Positions 9,390 to 20,579 of a DNA stretch of 64,000 nucleotides are shown piece by piece. A program made the translations under genes and the position numbers. Origin of the DNA: CAYMGQ01 sp964390055. GTDB lineage: Bacteria > Bacillota > Clostridia > Peptostreptococcales > Natronincolaceae. Below the pieces are notes generated by a model. The model saw only the letters and a list, made by a program, of their open reading frames with translations, was not told the DNA's origin and searched no databases. The stretch's first letter is position 1. Every line of letters starts with the position of its first letter. The stretch spans positions 58,407 to 122,406 of the forward strand of contig CAYMGQ010000007.1 in assembly GCA_964390055.1 (NCBI GenBank). Reading direction: 5' to 3'.

Positions 9390-10766
9390 ATGAGATTAGG
9401 ATACAGTCTGGATTTGGAGCAGACACAGCAATTAATCATGACACCACAGCTTAAACAGGCAATAAAAATACTACAGTTACCAACTTTTGAATTAAATCAA
9501 TATATTCAGGAGCAGGTAGAGACAAATCCAATATTAGACTTGCATAATGAGGGTCTGGAAGTAAGGCAGGATGAAAGGGAAAGTGAAGAAGAAAAAATCG
9601 ATTGGGAGGAGTATGCTGAAAATTTTGAAAGTCGTAGATACACAGGTGGAAGCTATAATCCATCAGATGACTTTAATTATGAAAACCTAGTCGCAACAGA
9701 AACAACTTTACAGGAACATCTATTATTTCAATACAATATAAGCTTACCTAACCCCAAGTATAAAATTATAGGCGAGTATATTATTAATAATTTAGATGAA
9801 AATGGTTATCTGACCTTATCAGTTGAGGAAATAAGTAAGGAATTAGGAAAAAATATAGAGCTGGTTGAAAGGATATTAGAAATAATACAAACTTTTGACC
9901 CCGCGGGTGTAGCAGCTCGTAGCCTAAAGGAATGTTTACTTATCCAACTAAAACAAACACCCGACATAAATAATAATATATATATCCTAGTAGAAAAATA
10001 CCTAGAGGATTTAGCTGATAATAAATTTCCCTACATTGCCAAGGAAATGGGAGTAACACCGGGAGAGGTCCAGAAAATGTCAGACTTTATTAGAACATTG
10101 GAGCCAAAGCCTGGTAGGAGATATACACTTTCTAGCAACAATTATATAATACCTGATGCTACCATTAGAAAATTAGACAATGAGTATCTGGTAATATTAA
10201 ATGAAAGTAATGGACCTAGATTAAGAATACGAGAGGATTATAGAAGATTATTAGCAAGTGGCAAAGATGACTCGGATGCTTGCAAGTTTTTAAATGACAA
10301 ATTAAATTCTGCTGTTTGGTTGATTCGTAGCATTGAACAAAGGAAACATACAATATATAGGGTAGTAGAAACAATAATAAAGAAGCAAAAAACTTTTTTT
10401 GAACAAGGAAAAAAACACCTCAAACCCATGACCTTGAAAGAAGTAGCGGATGAAATTGAAGTCCATGAATCTACTGTTAGTAGGGCTACAAATGGCAAGT
10501 ATATAGATACCCCCTTGGGAATATTTGAACTAAAACATTTCTTTTCTAGTGGTGTTGAGGACACAGATGGCAAGGGGATTTCAGCCCAGAGTATTAAAAA
10601 ATATATAAAAGAGATAATTAATAATGAAGACCCTTATAAGCCATTAAGTGATGAAAGAATATGTAAAAGACTAAATGATAAGGGAATAAATATTTCCAGG
10701 AGGACTGTGGCCAAATATAGGAATGATTTAAATATAGTATCCTCGTCAAGGAGGAAAAGATATTAA
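9390..10766 (+). CDS. rpoN: RNA polymerase sigma-54 factor
   Basis: Sigma-54, which directs RNA polymerase to -24/-12 promoters that need an AAA+ activator. The N-terminal glutamine-rich activator-contact region is clear (LEQTQQLIMTPQLKQAI), followed by an acidic region, the core-binding domain and, close to the C-terminus, the RpoN box SRRTVAKYR that reads the -24 element. A GTG 9 nt upstream (9381) is also open, but AAGGGGTGG sits 5 nt before the ATG at 9390, so I use that start (458 residues). No activator gene is in the window. Confidence 0.95.
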   Translation: MRLGYSLDLEQTQQLIMTPQLKQAIKILQLPTFELNQYIQEQVETNPILDLHNEGLEVRQDERESEEEKIDWEEYAENFESRRYTGGSYNPSDDFNYENLVATETTLQEHLLFQYNISLPNPKYKIIGEYIINNLDENGYLTLSVEEISKELGKNIELVERILEIIQTFDPAGVAARSLKECLLIQLKQTPDINNNIYILVEKYLEDLADNKFPYIAKEMGVTPGEVQKMSDFIRTLEPKPGRRYTLSSNNYIIPDATIRKLDNEYLVILNESNGPRLRIREDYRRLLASGKDDSDACKFLNDKLNSAVWLIRSIEQRKHTIYRVVETIIKKQKTFFEQGKKHLKPMTLKEVADEIEVHESTVSRATNGKYIDTPLGIFELKHFFSSGVEDTDGKGISAQSIKKYIKEIINNEDPYKPLSDERICKRLNDKGINISRRTVAKYRNDLNIVSSSRRKRY

Positions 10767-10798
10767 AGGGAGTGGATATAAGTCCACCCCTTTTTTTA
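10765..10798 (+). terminator. rpoN terminator
   Basis: AAAGGG and GTGGA pair with TCCAC and CCCTTT around one bulged A; six-base loop at 10777-10782, then seven T (10791-10797). Confidence 0.85.
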
Positions 10799-10802
10799 TC
10801 TA

Positions 10803-10831
10803 TTGATTTTAATTGAATAAGCCTATATAAT
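10803..10831 (+). promoter_or_regulatory. Promoter of the cggR-gapA glycolytic operon
   Basis: TTGATT (10803-10808), exactly 17 nt, TATAAT (10826-10831). Predicted start near 10838, some 80 nt before cggR, so the operator described next lies in the transcribed leader. Confidence 0.75.
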
Positions 10832-10867
10832 GCAGTATAGGTAAATACTGTTTTTTTTGCACACACA

Positions 10868-10904
10868 GGGACATAAAACTAATATGGGGGACATATTAAG
10901 TCCC
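10868..10904 (+). promoter_or_regulatory. Candidate CggR operator (direct repeats)
   Basis: GGGACAT occurs at 10868-10874 and again at 10888-10894, exactly 20 bp apart; the second copy continues to AAGTCCC (10898-10904), forming an imperfect palindrome. The B. subtilis CggR operator is two GGGAC-containing repeats with the same 20-bp period, also between the promoter and cggR. Match to the known operator is from memory. Confidence 0.65.
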
Positions 10905-10920
10905 TTGGAGGAGGAGTAAG

Positions 10921-11949
10921 TTGGATAAAATTATAAAATTTCAGAAAAAAATTGCACCAGAATCTTTGAAAATAGTTGAAAAACGTTATTATATTTTAAA
11001 AAGCTTATATGGTCTGCAACCAATAGGCAGAAGAGGGTTATCAAACAAACTATCTATTGGCGAAAGAATTGTTAGAGCTGAGTTGGAAATATTAAGGAAA
11101 CAGGGTTTAATCGAAATCTCACCTTATGGTATGACAGTTACTAAAGAAGGAAAAAGTATATTGCAAGGATTAGAGGATTATATTTACAAAATACGGGATA
11201 TTAAGGATTTGGAAATAAAGTTAGAAAACATCCTTGATATTGCTAAAGTAAAAATTGTTGCTGGGAGTGTTGATAGAGATAAGCTTGTTTTGGCTGACTT
11301 GGGGAAGCTTGCTGCTGACTACATGGAGGGGATAGTTAATAGTGGCAGTATTATTGGTGTTACTGGGGGTAGTACTGTGGCAGCAGTAGCTGCAGGCATA
11401 AGTAGGCCAGTGGGGCACAGTAATGTAATGGTAGTACCAGCCCGAGGGGGGATGGGTCCAAGAGTGGAAAATCAATCTAATACCATTGCAGCAGAAATGG
11501 CTAGAGGACTCCAGTGTAAATATTATCTATTACATGCCTCTGATACTTTAGAAGAAAGAGTACTACACATCCTACTTGAAGATCCTCAGATACAGAAGGT
11601 GGTAAATGCTATAAAATCAATTAACCTTCTAATCTTTGGAATTGGCAGGGCGGATGTTATGGCTAAAAGGCGGAATTTATCTAGTGAAATAATTCGAAAA
11701 TTAGACTCCATGGAAGCAGTTGCAGAAGCCTTTGGATATTTCTTTACAAAGGATGGGGATGTGGTCTATCAGATGAAAACAGTAGGTATTAGCTATGAAG
11801 ACTTCAAAAATATTCCCACAACAATTGCAGTGGCAGGGGGGAAAGAAAAAGCACAAGCAATAATGGCAGTTAGCCGGTTAAAAGATTCTATGATTTTAAT
11901 AACAGACCAGGCAGCGGCTTTTGAAATAATTAAAAGAGCAGGGGACTAA
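10921..11949 (+). CDS. cggR: Central glycolytic genes regulator CggR
   Basis: SorC-family repressor of the gapA operon, released by fructose-1,6-bisphosphate in B. subtilis. 342 residues, almost the same length as the B. subtilis protein. N-terminal winged HTH (about residues 20-90, with IGERIVRAELEILRKQGLIE) and a C-terminal sugar-phosphate-binding domain (GVTGGSTVAAVA and VVPARGGMG). It uses a TTG start at 10921, supported by GGAGGAGG 6 nt upstream. First gene of the operon, 23 nt before gapA, so it represses its own synthesis together with the glycolytic genes. Confidence 0.93.
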   Translation: MDKIIKFQKKIAPESLKIVEKRYYILKSLYGLQPIGRRGLSNKLSIGERIVRAELEILRKQGLIEISPYGMTVTKEGKSILQGLEDYIYKIRDIKDLEIKLENILDIAKVKIVAGSVDRDKLVLADLGKLAADYMEGIVNSGSIIGVTGGSTVAAVAAGISRPVGHSNVMVVPARGGMGPRVENQSNTIAAEMARGLQCKYYLLHASDTLEERVLHILLEDPQIQKVVNAIKSINLLIFGIGRADVMAKRRNLSSEIIRKLDSMEAVAEAFGYFFTKDGDVVYQMKTVGISYEDFKNIPTTIAVAGGKEKAQAIMAVSRLKDSMILITDQAAAFEIIKRAGD

Positions 11950-11972
11950 TAAAAAATAAGGGGTGTGTTAAT

Positions 11973-12983
11973 ATGGCTATTAAGATAGCTATCAATGGTT
12001 TTGGTAGGATTGGAAGAAATATATTTAAAATTGCCCTAGAAAAGAAAAGAAATTGGGAGATTGTTGCAATTAATGACTTAACAAATCCCGATACACTAGC
12101 CCATTTACTTAGGTATGATAGTCTATATGGCAAATTTAAAGAGGAAATTCAAGTATCAGGGGACACCCTTATTGTAGAGGGGAAAAAAATCAAAATTTTT
12201 GCCGAGGAGGATCCAAGAAAATTGCCATGGAAAGACTTGGGGGTCGATATAGTAGTAGAAGCAACAGGTATATTTAGGAGTAGGGAAAAGGCTATAGAAC
12301 ATATTAAAATGGGTGCCAAGAAAGTTATTATAAGTGCTCCGGGTGAAGATGAGGATATTACCCTTGTTATGGGAGTCAATGACCAACAGTATAGGCCTAA
12401 TATCCATCATATTATATCTAATGCCTCATGTACCACCAACTGTTTAGCACCTCTAGTAAAAATTCTGGATGAAGAGTTTGGAGTTGAAAGAGGACTTATG
12501 ACAACTGTCCATGCCTATACAAATGATCAGAAGATATTGGATTTACCCCATAATGACCTGAGGCGGGGAAGGGCAGCCGCACAATCAATTATACCTACAA
12601 CAACCGGAGCTGCTGATGCGGTATCATTAGTTTTACCACGGCTTAAGGGCAAACTAAACGGCATAGCGATGCGGGTACCAACCCCAACAGTATCAGTAGT
12701 GGACTTAGTAGTAGAACTAGGAAGGACCACTACAGTGGAGGAAATAAATTTAAGTTTTAAAAGAGCTGCTAGTGGGGAATTAAAGGGGATATTAGATTAT
12801 TCCGAGGAAGCCTTGGTCTCCGTGGACTATAAGGGCAATACTCACTCATCAATCGTTGATGCCTTATCTACCATGATAATGGGCGGCAACCTTATTAAAA
12901 TTATTGCCTGGTACGATAATGAATGGGGCTATTCAGCTAGAATTGTAGATTTAGTGGAATTAATAGCTGGTAAAGAATTATAG
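11973..12983 (+). CDS. gapA: Glyceraldehyde-3-phosphate dehydrogenase
   Basis: Oxidises and phosphorylates glyceraldehyde 3-phosphate to 1,3-bisphosphoglycerate in glycolysis. 336 residues. N-terminal Rossmann motif AINGFGRIGRN; catalytic segment SNASCTTNCLAP with the active-site Cys near residue 152; C-terminal WYDNEWGYSAR. Placement right after cggR marks it as the glycolytic GapA rather than the gluconeogenic GapB. Ribosome site AAGGGGTG about 8 nt before the ATG. Confidence 0.97.
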   Translation: MAIKIAINGFGRIGRNIFKIALEKKRNWEIVAINDLTNPDTLAHLLRYDSLYGKFKEEIQVSGDTLIVEGKKIKIFAEEDPRKLPWKDLGVDIVVEATGIFRSREKAIEHIKMGAKKVIISAPGEDEDITLVMGVNDQQYRPNIHHIISNASCTTNCLAPLVKILDEEFGVERGLMTTVHAYTNDQKILDLPHNDLRRGRAAAQSIIPTTTGAADAVSLVLPRLKGKLNGIAMRVPTPTVSVVDLVVELGRTTTVEEINLSFKRAASGELKGILDYSEEALVSVDYKGNTHSSIVDALSTMIMGGNLIKIIAWYDNEWGYSARIVDLVELIAGKEL

Positions 12984-13113
12984 GATTAAATTATATGTAG
13001 GCTAAAGCTTTTTATATAAAAAGTAAAATTGGAAATTAAGCTAGTTGATATGTTAAAATTAATCTTGGGGACAAAAATATACTATACATATGCAAATATA
13101 GGAGGGGTGTTCC

Positions 13114-14316
13114 ATGGTTGGATATAATAAAAAAACGATAGAGGATCTTGATATTAGTAAAAAGAGGGTACTAGTCAGGTGTGATTTTAATGTTCCCATG
13201 GATAGTGAGGGTAGGATAACGGATGATACAAGGATTAGGGCTGCACTAGCAACAATTGAGTATTTAATCAATGGAAATGCTATAATCATCTTAATGGCCC
13301 ATCTCGGTAGACCTAAGGGTAAGGTAGCCACTAAATATTCCTTGGCCCCTGTAGCTCGTAAAATTGAGGAATTGTTGAATAAGGAAGTTATATTTGTGGA
13401 TGATGCCAGTGTTATAGGAAAGGAGACTAAAAAGAAGGCAAGGGCCTTAAAACCAAGGGATATAATGCTATTGCAAAATTTACGCTTTAGGGAGGAAGAG
13501 GAGAAGAATGATGAGGCTTTTTCTAAGGAATTAGCCTCCTTAGGAGATATATTTGTAAATGATGCCTTTGGTACAGCACACAGGGCTCATAGTTCCACGG
13601 CTGGAATTGCAAAATACTTGCCAGCTGTTGCAGGTTATCTAATTCAAAGAGAAGTTCACTTTCTGGGTAAAACCTTGGAAAATCCCGAGAAACCTTTTGT
13701 TGCCATATTAGGTGGTGCCAAGGTGTCTGACAAAATAGGGGTTATAGAAAAACTAATTGAAAAAGTTGATATACTACTAATTGGTGGTGGGATGGCATAC
13801 ACTTTTTTGAAGGCTCAAGGCTTTGAAATAGGTCAATCCCTATTGGAGGAGGATAAGATAGGGTTAGCTTCAAATTTAATAAAAAAGGCCAAGGATAATG
13901 AAGTGGAATTAATATTACCATCGGATATTGTAGTGGGAAGGGAATTTAAGGCGGATACCCACTACAAGACGGTGAGCTATAATAAAATCCCCACTAACTA
14001 TATGGGATTAGATATAGGTGAGAAAACTATAAGAGAATTTAGCCAGAAGATTAAAAGTGCTAAAACGATTATATGGAATGGGCCCATGGGAGTATTTGAA
14101 ATGCCTAGATTTGCCATAGGAACTAAAGAAATTGCTCAAGCTCTAGCAAAAAATAAGGGGACAACAATTATTGGTGGAGGGGATAGTGCTGCTGCTGTAG
14201 AACAATTGGGCTTTGCTAATAGGATTTCCCATATATCCACTGGTGGGGGGGCAGCCTTAGAATTTTTAGAGGGTAAAACTTTGCCGGGCATCTCTGTATT
14301 AGAGGAAAATAAATAG
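13114..14316 (+). CDS. pgk: Phosphoglycerate kinase
   Basis: Transfers the phosphate of 1,3-bisphosphoglycerate to ADP, the first ATP-yielding step of lower glycolysis. 400 residues; contains [12 protein letters not shown], the substrate-binding HLGRPKG loop, the hinge region with [14 protein letters not shown], and the C-terminal nucleotide motif [23 protein letters not shown] precedes the ATG. It follows gapA by 130 nt, which contain a weak ATTTTTAT/ATAAAAAG-type palindrome near 13010 but no convincing terminator, and lies 11 nt before tpiA. Confidence 0.97.
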   Translation: MVGYNKKTIEDLDISKKRVLVRCDFNVPMDSEGRITDDTRIRAALATIEYLINGNAIIILMAHLGRPKGKVATKYSLAPVARKIEELLNKEVIFVDDASVIGKETKKKARALKPRDIMLLQNLRFREEEEKNDEAFSKELASLGDIFVNDAFGTAHRAHSSTAGIAKYLPAVAGYLIQREVHFLGKTLENPEKPFVAILGGAKVSDKIGVIEKLIEKVDILLIGGGMAYTFLKAQGFEIGQSLLEEDKIGLASNLIKKAKDNEVELILPSDIVVGREFKADTHYKTVSYNKIPTNYMGLDIGEKTIREFSQKIKSAKTIIWNGPMGVFEMPRFAIGTKEIAQALAKNKGTTIIGGGDSAAAVEQLGFANRISHISTGGGAALEFLEGKTLPGISVLEENK

Positions 14317-14327
14317 GAGGGGATTTA

Positions 14328-15074
14328 ATGAGAACACCAATTATTGCAGGAAATTGGAAAATGAATAATACAATTAATTATGCCGTGGATTTTGTAAAAG
14401 AAATAAAGGATGAACTAGAAAAAACCCATGTAAAAGTAATTTTATGCTGTCCTTTTACCTTTTTGGAAAGATTAAAAGATGAAGTGGATGGTAGTAAAAT
14501 TAAATTAGCTGCTCAGAATATGCACTGGGAGGATGCAGGGGCCTACACAGGAGAGATATCTGCCCCCATGTTGAAGGAGCATGGAGTAGAATACGTCATT
14601 GTAGGACATTCAGAGAGAAGACAATATTTTAATGAAACAGATGAGACAGTTAATAAGAAGGTAATTAAAGCATTAAAAAGCCAGATAACCCCAATAATAT
14701 GTGTCGGTGAAACATTGGAGGAGAGGGAAGAAGAAAAAACATACAATATAGTTAGCAAACAGATACTAAAGGCCTTAGAGGGAGTCGATAGGAATATGGT
14801 TGAGAATATTGTCATTGCCTATGAACCTATTTGGGCTATCGGCACAGGAAAAACAGCATCACCGGAGGAGGCGAATGCAGTAATTGCCTTTATAAGGGAT
14901 ACTATTAAAAAAGAATATGGGCTAGGGATTTCTGAATCAATACCTATACAATACGGAGGAAGTGTCAACCCTTCTAATATTACTGATATAATGAATCAAA
15001 AGGATATAGATGGTGCCCTTGTAGGAGGAGCCAGCCTTAAAGCTGGGGATTTCCTACAAATAATAAATTTTTAA
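14328..15074 (+). CDS. tpiA: Triosephosphate isomerase
   Basis: Interconverts dihydroxyacetone phosphate and glyceraldehyde 3-phosphate. 248 residues, TIM barrel. Visible active-site residues: N and K in AGNWKMN near residue 11, the electrophilic His in VGHSERR near residue 95, and the catalytic Glu in AYEPIWAIGTGK near residue 165, followed by the phosphate-binding YGGSV motif. It starts 11 nt after pgk with GGAGGGG as ribosome site. A small hairpin AGCCTAT/ATAGGCT (15081-15098) separates it from gpmI. Confidence 0.97.
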   Translation: MRTPIIAGNWKMNNTINYAVDFVKEIKDELEKTHVKVILCCPFTFLERLKDEVDGSKIKLAAQNMHWEDAGAYTGEISAPMLKEHGVEYVIVGHSERRQYFNETDETVNKKVIKALKSQITPIICVGETLEEREEEKTYNIVSKQILKALEGVDRNMVENIVIAYEPIWAIGTGKTASPEEANAVIAFIRDTIKKEYGLGISESIPIQYGGSVNPSNITDIMNQKDIDGALVGGASLKAGDFLQIINF

Positions 15075-15119
15075 AATATGAGCCTATAATTATAGGCTAG
15101 CTAGGAAAGGAAGATAATT

Positions 15120-16655
15120 ATGAAAAGGCCTGTAGCTTTGATTATTCTAGATGGCCTTGGAATAAGGGAAAAGAGCCTAGGGAATGCTGTTAAGTTGGCT
15201 AAAATGCCCAACTTTCAGGCATTAATTAATAAATATCCCCATAGCAAAATTGATGCTAGTGGCACGGCCGTGGGTTTGCCAAAGGGACAAATGGGTAACT
15301 CTGAAGTGGGGCATATAAATATTGGCGCGGGCAGGATTGTTTACCAGGATTTAACAAGGATTTGTAAAAAAATAGATGAGGGGACCTTTTATAAGAATGA
15401 GGCATTCACTAATGTGATTGCCCATGTCAAGAGGCATAATACAAAGTTACACCTTCTTGGCCTAGTATCTGACGGAGGGGTGCATAGCCATACAGATCAT
15501 TTATATGCCTTGTTGGAATTGGCTAAATACCACGAATTACATGAGCTTTATATTCATTGCTTTTTAGATGGGAGAGATACACCACCTAGGAGTGCAAAAA
15601 AATACATAGGGGATTTAAATAAAAAAATAAGGGATATTGGAGTGGGAAGGATAGCATCTATCACTGGTAGATACTATGCCATGGATAGGGATAAAAGATG
15701 GGAAAGGACAAAATTAGCCTATGATGCCCTAGTATTAGGAAAAGGAAGGGAATACCATGACCCAATTGTAGCCATAAATGAGGCCTATAGGTTGGGGGAG
15801 AATGATGAATTCGTAATGCCTAGTGTGATATTAGATAATGAGGCAAGGGTTGATAAAATTAATAACAATGATGGTATTATATTTTTTAATTTTAGACCTG
15901 ATAGGGCACGACAAATGACTAGGGCATTAGTGGATAAAAGTTTTACTGATTTTGAGAGGGGGAGGGGCTATTTCCCCCTACACTATGTCACCATGACCCT
16001 GTATGATGGGTCTATAGAAAATCTTAATATTGCCTTTGAACCCCAAGTACTTACTAATACATTAGGAGAATATTTAAGTAAAAAAGGATTAAAGCAGGTC
16101 AGAATTGCAGAAACCGAGAAGTATGCCCATGTTACATATTTTTTCAATGGGGGCCTTGAAGCCCCCAATGAGGGTGAGAATAGGATTTTAATCCCATCAC
16201 CCCAGGTGGCAACCTATGATTTGAAGCCTGAAATGAGTGCAAAAGAGGTGACTGATGCCTTTATTAGGGAACTGCACAAGGATAAATATAATTTTATGGT
16301 ATTAAATTATGCTAATCCAGATATGGTAGGCCATACTGGGAATTTGGATGCAGTGGTAAAGGCATTGGAAGTGGTCGATACTTGCCTGGGAAGGCTTGTG
16401 GAAGAACTTACTAAGAAAAATGGAAGGGCCATTATAACTTCAGATCATGGGAATTCAGAAGAATTAATTGATGATTTGACAGGGAGTCCTGTTACAGCCC
16501 ACACAACAAATCCAGTCCCATTAATTTTAATTGGCAATAAAAAAGAGAAACTAAGGGATGGTGGGAAATTATCTGATATAGGTCCTACCCTGCTGGATAT
16601 TATGGGTTTAGCTAAACCTGTGGAAATGACTGGAAAGAGTTTAATTATTAAATAA
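15120..16655 (+). CDS. gpmI: 2,3-bisphosphoglycerate-independent phosphoglycerate mutase
   Basis: Converts 3- to 2-phosphoglycerate without a bisphosphoglycerate cofactor; a manganese enzyme of the alkaline phosphatase superfamily. 511 residues. LIILDGLGIRE supplies the first metal Asp; the catalytic Ser lies in GQMGNSEVGHINIGAGR near residue 62; later metal ligands are in NYANPDMVGHTG and ITSDHGNSEE. Fourth enzyme of the glycolytic operon, 18 nt before the enolase start. Confidence 0.97.
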   Translation: MKRPVALIILDGLGIREKSLGNAVKLAKMPNFQALINKYPHSKIDASGTAVGLPKGQMGNSEVGHINIGAGRIVYQDLTRICKKIDEGTFYKNEAFTNVIAHVKRHNTKLHLLGLVSDGGVHSHTDHLYALLELAKYHELHELYIHCFLDGRDTPPRSAKKYIGDLNKKIRDIGVGRIASITGRYYAMDRDKRWERTKLAYDALVLGKGREYHDPIVAINEAYRLGENDEFVMPSVILDNEARVDKINNNDGIIFFNFRPDRARQMTRALVDKSFTDFERGRGYFPLHYVTMTLYDGSIENLNIAFEPQVLTNTLGEYLSKKGLKQVRIAETEKYAHVTYFFNGGLEAPNEGENRILIPSPQVATYDLKPEMSAKEVTDAFIRELHKDKYNFMVLNYANPDMVGHTGNLDAVVKALEVVDTCLGRLVEELTKKNGRAIITSDHGNSEELIDDLTGSPVTAHTTNPVPLILIGNKKEKLRDGGKLSDIGPTLLDIMGLAKPVEMTGKSLIIK

Positions 16656-17960
<1,305 letters not shown>

Positions 17961-18001
17961 GAGGGAATGCCTATTGAATAAAATAGGATAAGCTGCTAGA
18001 T

Positions 18002-18045
18002 AATAGGGATAGGGATTTATGTCAATCCTTATTCCTATTTATGCA
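18002..18045 (+). terminator. Terminator of the glycolytic operon
   Basis: 16-bp hairpin AATAGGGATAGGGATT (18002-18017) / AATCCTTATTCCTATT (18024-18039) with two G-U pairs and a six-base loop; the T tail is weak. Confidence 0.7.
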
Positions 18046-18056
18046 ATAATATTAAG

Positions 18057-18085
18057 TTGATTTTGCAACTTTGCTATGTTACAAT
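18057..18085 (+). promoter_or_regulatory. secG promoter
   Basis: TTGATT (18057-18062), 17 nt, TACAAT (18080-18085) with extended -10 TGT at 18077-18079; 38 nt before the secG start. Confidence 0.7.
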
Positions 18086-18122
18086 ATCTATGGTTATTGA
18101 GAGCATGGGGGGAGGGTAAATA

Positions 18123-18350
18123 ATGAAGAAAGTGCTAATGGTTCTGCAGCTAATTACTAGTATTGTACTTATAGGTAGTATACTATTACAATCAGGCAGT
18201 GATGCTGGACTTTCCGGCTCCATTGGGGGTGGGATGGACCAGTTGTGGAATAGACAGGGTAGAGGATATGAAGGTGTTTTAAGCAGGGTGACAGCCATTG
18301 GGGCTGGTTTGTTTATTATTATTGCAATTTTATTAGTTGCATTACAGTAA
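18123..18350 (+). CDS. secG: Preprotein translocase subunit SecG
   Basis: Small membrane subunit of the SecYEG channel. 75 residues with two membrane helices (about 2-22 and 55-73) joined by a glycine-rich loop that holds the family pattern LQSGSDAGLSGSIGGG. GGGGGAGGG precedes the ATG. In Firmicutes secG is usually next to rnr, smpB and ssrA; here they are within 5.5 kb but separated by hppA and a DUF1294 gene. Confidence 0.93.
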   Translation: MKKVLMVLQLITSIVLIGSILLQSGSDAGLSGSIGGGMDQLWNRQGRGYEGVLSRVTAIGAGLFIIIAILLVALQ

Positions 18351-18394
18351 ATCATTATTTCCTAAAGGGAATATAAGGAATTAAATATAAGTAG

Positions 18395-18418
18395 ATAAGA
18401 ATTTTTTTCTTATTTTTT
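18395..18418 (+). terminator. Weak AT-rich terminator after secG
   Basis: ATAAGAA (18395-18401), loop of five T, TTCTTAT (18407-18413), then a T run. Low stem stability makes it tentative. Confidence 0.45.
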
Positions 18419-18468
18419 GTAATGGTTGCATCTGTAGTAAAATTGAATAAAAGGAGGAACAAGGAAAT

Positions 18469-20481
18469 ATGGATTTGTTTATTTTAGTACCTATTGCGGG
18501 AATAATTGCATTATTTTTTGCATATACCCTTGCTGTGAAAATTAACAGGGTAGAGGTAGGTAATGATAGAATGGCAGAAATCTCATCCTATATATATGAT
18601 GGGGCTATGGCATTTTTAGCTCGTGAATATAGGGCTTTGGTGATTTTTGTAATTGTTCTAGCCATTATTTTATCCTTTGGTATTAATGTATTAACCGCAC
18701 TATGTTTTGTTGTGGGGGCTTTGTTTTCTGCCCTAGCAGGCTATTTTGGTATGAAGGTGGCAACTAAGGCCAATGTGAGGACGGCCAATGCAGCCAGACA
18801 AGGTGGAATGAATAAAGCCTTGGAAGTTGCATTTTCTGGTGGGGCTGTAATGGGGATGGCAGTTGTTGGTTTAGGTGTTTTAGGGGTTGGTGGGTTGTAT
18901 ATATTTATCTCTGCAATCAGACCGGCCGCTGAAACCGCTGAAATTATTACAGGTTTTGCCTTAGGGGCTTCCTCTATAGCGCTATTTGGTAGGGTAGGTG
19001 GAGGAATTTATACAAAGGCTGCTGATGTGGGAGCAGACTTAGTTGGAAAGGTCGAAGCGGGAATTCCAGAGGACGACCCAAGAAACCCTGCAGTTATAGC
19101 AGATAACGTAGGTGATAACGTAGGTGATGTTGCAGGTATGGGTGCTGATCTTTTTGAATCTTATGTAGGCTCGATAATTTCAGCTATAGCCTTAGGGCTA
19201 GTGGCCTATGGTATAAATGGTGTTTTATTTCCTATGCTACTATCGGCTGTAGGGGTTATAGCATCAATTATAGGCACCTTCTTTGTGAAGGGTGATGAGG
19301 ATTCTGATCCGCATAGTGCCTTAAAGATGGGAACATGGGTTAGTGGAGGAATTATAGTTGTTATTTCTTATGTATTAAGCAAATATCTCCTTGGTGATTT
19401 AAAGGGTTTCCTAGCTATTGTTGCTGGGCTAATTGTGGGAATACTTATTGGGCAAATTACTGAAGTTTATACTTCAACAGATTTTGGACATGTTAAGAAA
19501 ATAGCGGAACAATCAGAAACGGGACCAGCCACTACGATAATTAGTGGGTTGGCAGTAGGAATGGCTTCAACTGGTTGGCCTACCTTGCTGATTGCTGCTG
19601 GAATTTTAATAGCCTTTGGAGTTGCTGGCTTATATGGTATAGCTCTTGCGGCCGTAGGGATGTTATCAACTGCCGGTATGACTATAGCGGTAGATGCCTA
19701 TGGTCCCATAGCTGACAATGCAGGTGGTATTGCAGAGATGTGTGAATTACCTGAAGAGGTTAGGGATATAACCGATAAATTGGATGCGGTGGGAAATACC
19801 ACAGCGGCCATAGGAAAGGGATTTGCCATAGGTTCAGCGGCACTAACAGCATTGGCTTTATTTGCTACATATACGGCAGCCGTTGGTTTGGAATCTATAA
19901 ATATAACTAGCCCTAGTGTTATTTCAGGTATGCTAATAGGAGGTATGTTACCCTTCCTATTCTCAGCTATGACCATGGAAGCGGTAGGAAAAGCTGCCTT
20001 TGAGATGATTGAAGAGGTAAGGAGGCAGTTTAGGGAAATACCTGGTATTATGGAGGGAGAGGCAGTACCTGAATATGCAACATGTGTTGATATTAGTACG
20101 GCGGCAGCATTAAAGGAGATGGTTATCCCAGGTATATTAGCTGTTGTAGCACCAATTGCTACGGGAGTCTTATTAGGGGTTGAAGCAGTAGGAGGCCTAT
20201 TAGCGGGCTCCCTAGTGGCCGGAGTATTGCTAGCTATTATGATGGCCAATGCAGGTGGGGCTTGGGACAATGCTAAGAAATATATTGAAGACGGTAATCA
20301 TGGTGGCAAGGGGGGAGAACCTCATAAAGCGGCTGTAGTTGGAGATACTGTAGGTGACCCCTTTAAAGACACATCTGGGCCATCGATAAATATACTAATT
20401 AAATTGATGACTATAGTGGCTGTGGTATTTGCACCATTATTTAATCAATTTGGTGGTTTAATACTTAAATTCTTTGAATAA
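18469..20481 (+). CDS. hppA: Membrane-bound ion-pumping pyrophosphatase, K+-dependent type
   Basis: Hydrolyses cytoplasmic PPi and pumps H+ and/or Na+ outward. 670 residues, about 16 membrane helices. Substrate motifs are intact: [19 protein letters not shown], then the repeated [20 protein letters not shown], and near the C-terminus [14 protein letters not shown]. The segment [11 protein letters not shown] has Ala where K+-independent pumps have Lys, so I call the K+-dependent subtype. Motifs alone do not tell whether Na+ or H+ is pumped; many K+-dependent enzymes of anaerobes pump Na+. AAGGAGG precedes the ATG. It recovers energy from PPi made in biosynthesis. Confidence 0.95.
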   Translation: MDLFILVPIAGIIALFFAYTLAVKINRVEVGNDRMAEISSYIYDGAMAFLAREYRALVIFVIVLAIILSFGINVLTALCFVVGALFSALAGYFGMKVATKANVRTANAARQGGMNKALEVAFSGGAVMGMAVVGLGVLGVGGLYIFISAIRPAAETAEIITGFALGASSIALFGRVGGGIYTKAADVGADLVGKVEAGIPEDDPRNPAVIADNVGDNVGDVAGMGADLFESYVGSIISAIALGLVAYGINGVLFPMLLSAVGVIASIIGTFFVKGDEDSDPHSALKMGTWVSGGIIVVISYVLSKYLLGDLKGFLAIVAGLIVGILIGQITEVYTSTDFGHVKKIAEQSETGPATTIISGLAVGMASTGWPTLLIAAGILIAFGVAGLYGIALAAVGMLSTAGMTIAVDAYGPIADNAGGIAEMCELPEEVRDITDKLDAVGNTTAAIGKGFAIGSAALTALALFATYTAAVGLESINITSPSVISGMLIGGMLPFLFSAMTMEAVGKAAFEMIEEVRRQFREIPGIMEGEAVPEYATCVDISTAAALKEMVIPGILAVVAPIATGVLLGVEAVGGLLAGSLVAGVLLAIMMANAGGAWDNAKKYIEDGNHGGKGGEPHKAAVVGDTVGDPFKDTSGPSINILIKLMTIVAVVFAPLFNQFGGLILKFFE

Positions 20482-20502
20482 AAAGGCACTAAGATAGTAT
20501 AA

Positions 20503-20536
20503 CAAGCCCCTTAATCTTTTGTGATTAAGGGGCTTG
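20503..20536 (+). terminator. Hairpin after hppA
   Basis: Perfect 14-bp stem CAAGCCCCTTAATC (20503-20516) / GATTAAGGGGCTTG (20523-20536), six-base loop. No T tract follows, so it may work as an mRNA 3' stabiliser as much as a terminator. Confidence 0.7.
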
Positions 20537-20579
20537 CTAGTTAAATAAAAATTAATAAATAATATGGGGTGGGGAGTTT

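Noticed and set aside
13064..13075. Single GGGGACA in front of pgk as a CggR site
   Set aside because: Only one half-site, no second copy at 20 bp and no promoter with a credible -35.
19698..20270. 190-codon antisense frame within hppA
   Set aside because: Low-complexity shadow of the membrane helices; no ribosome site; hppA is unambiguous.
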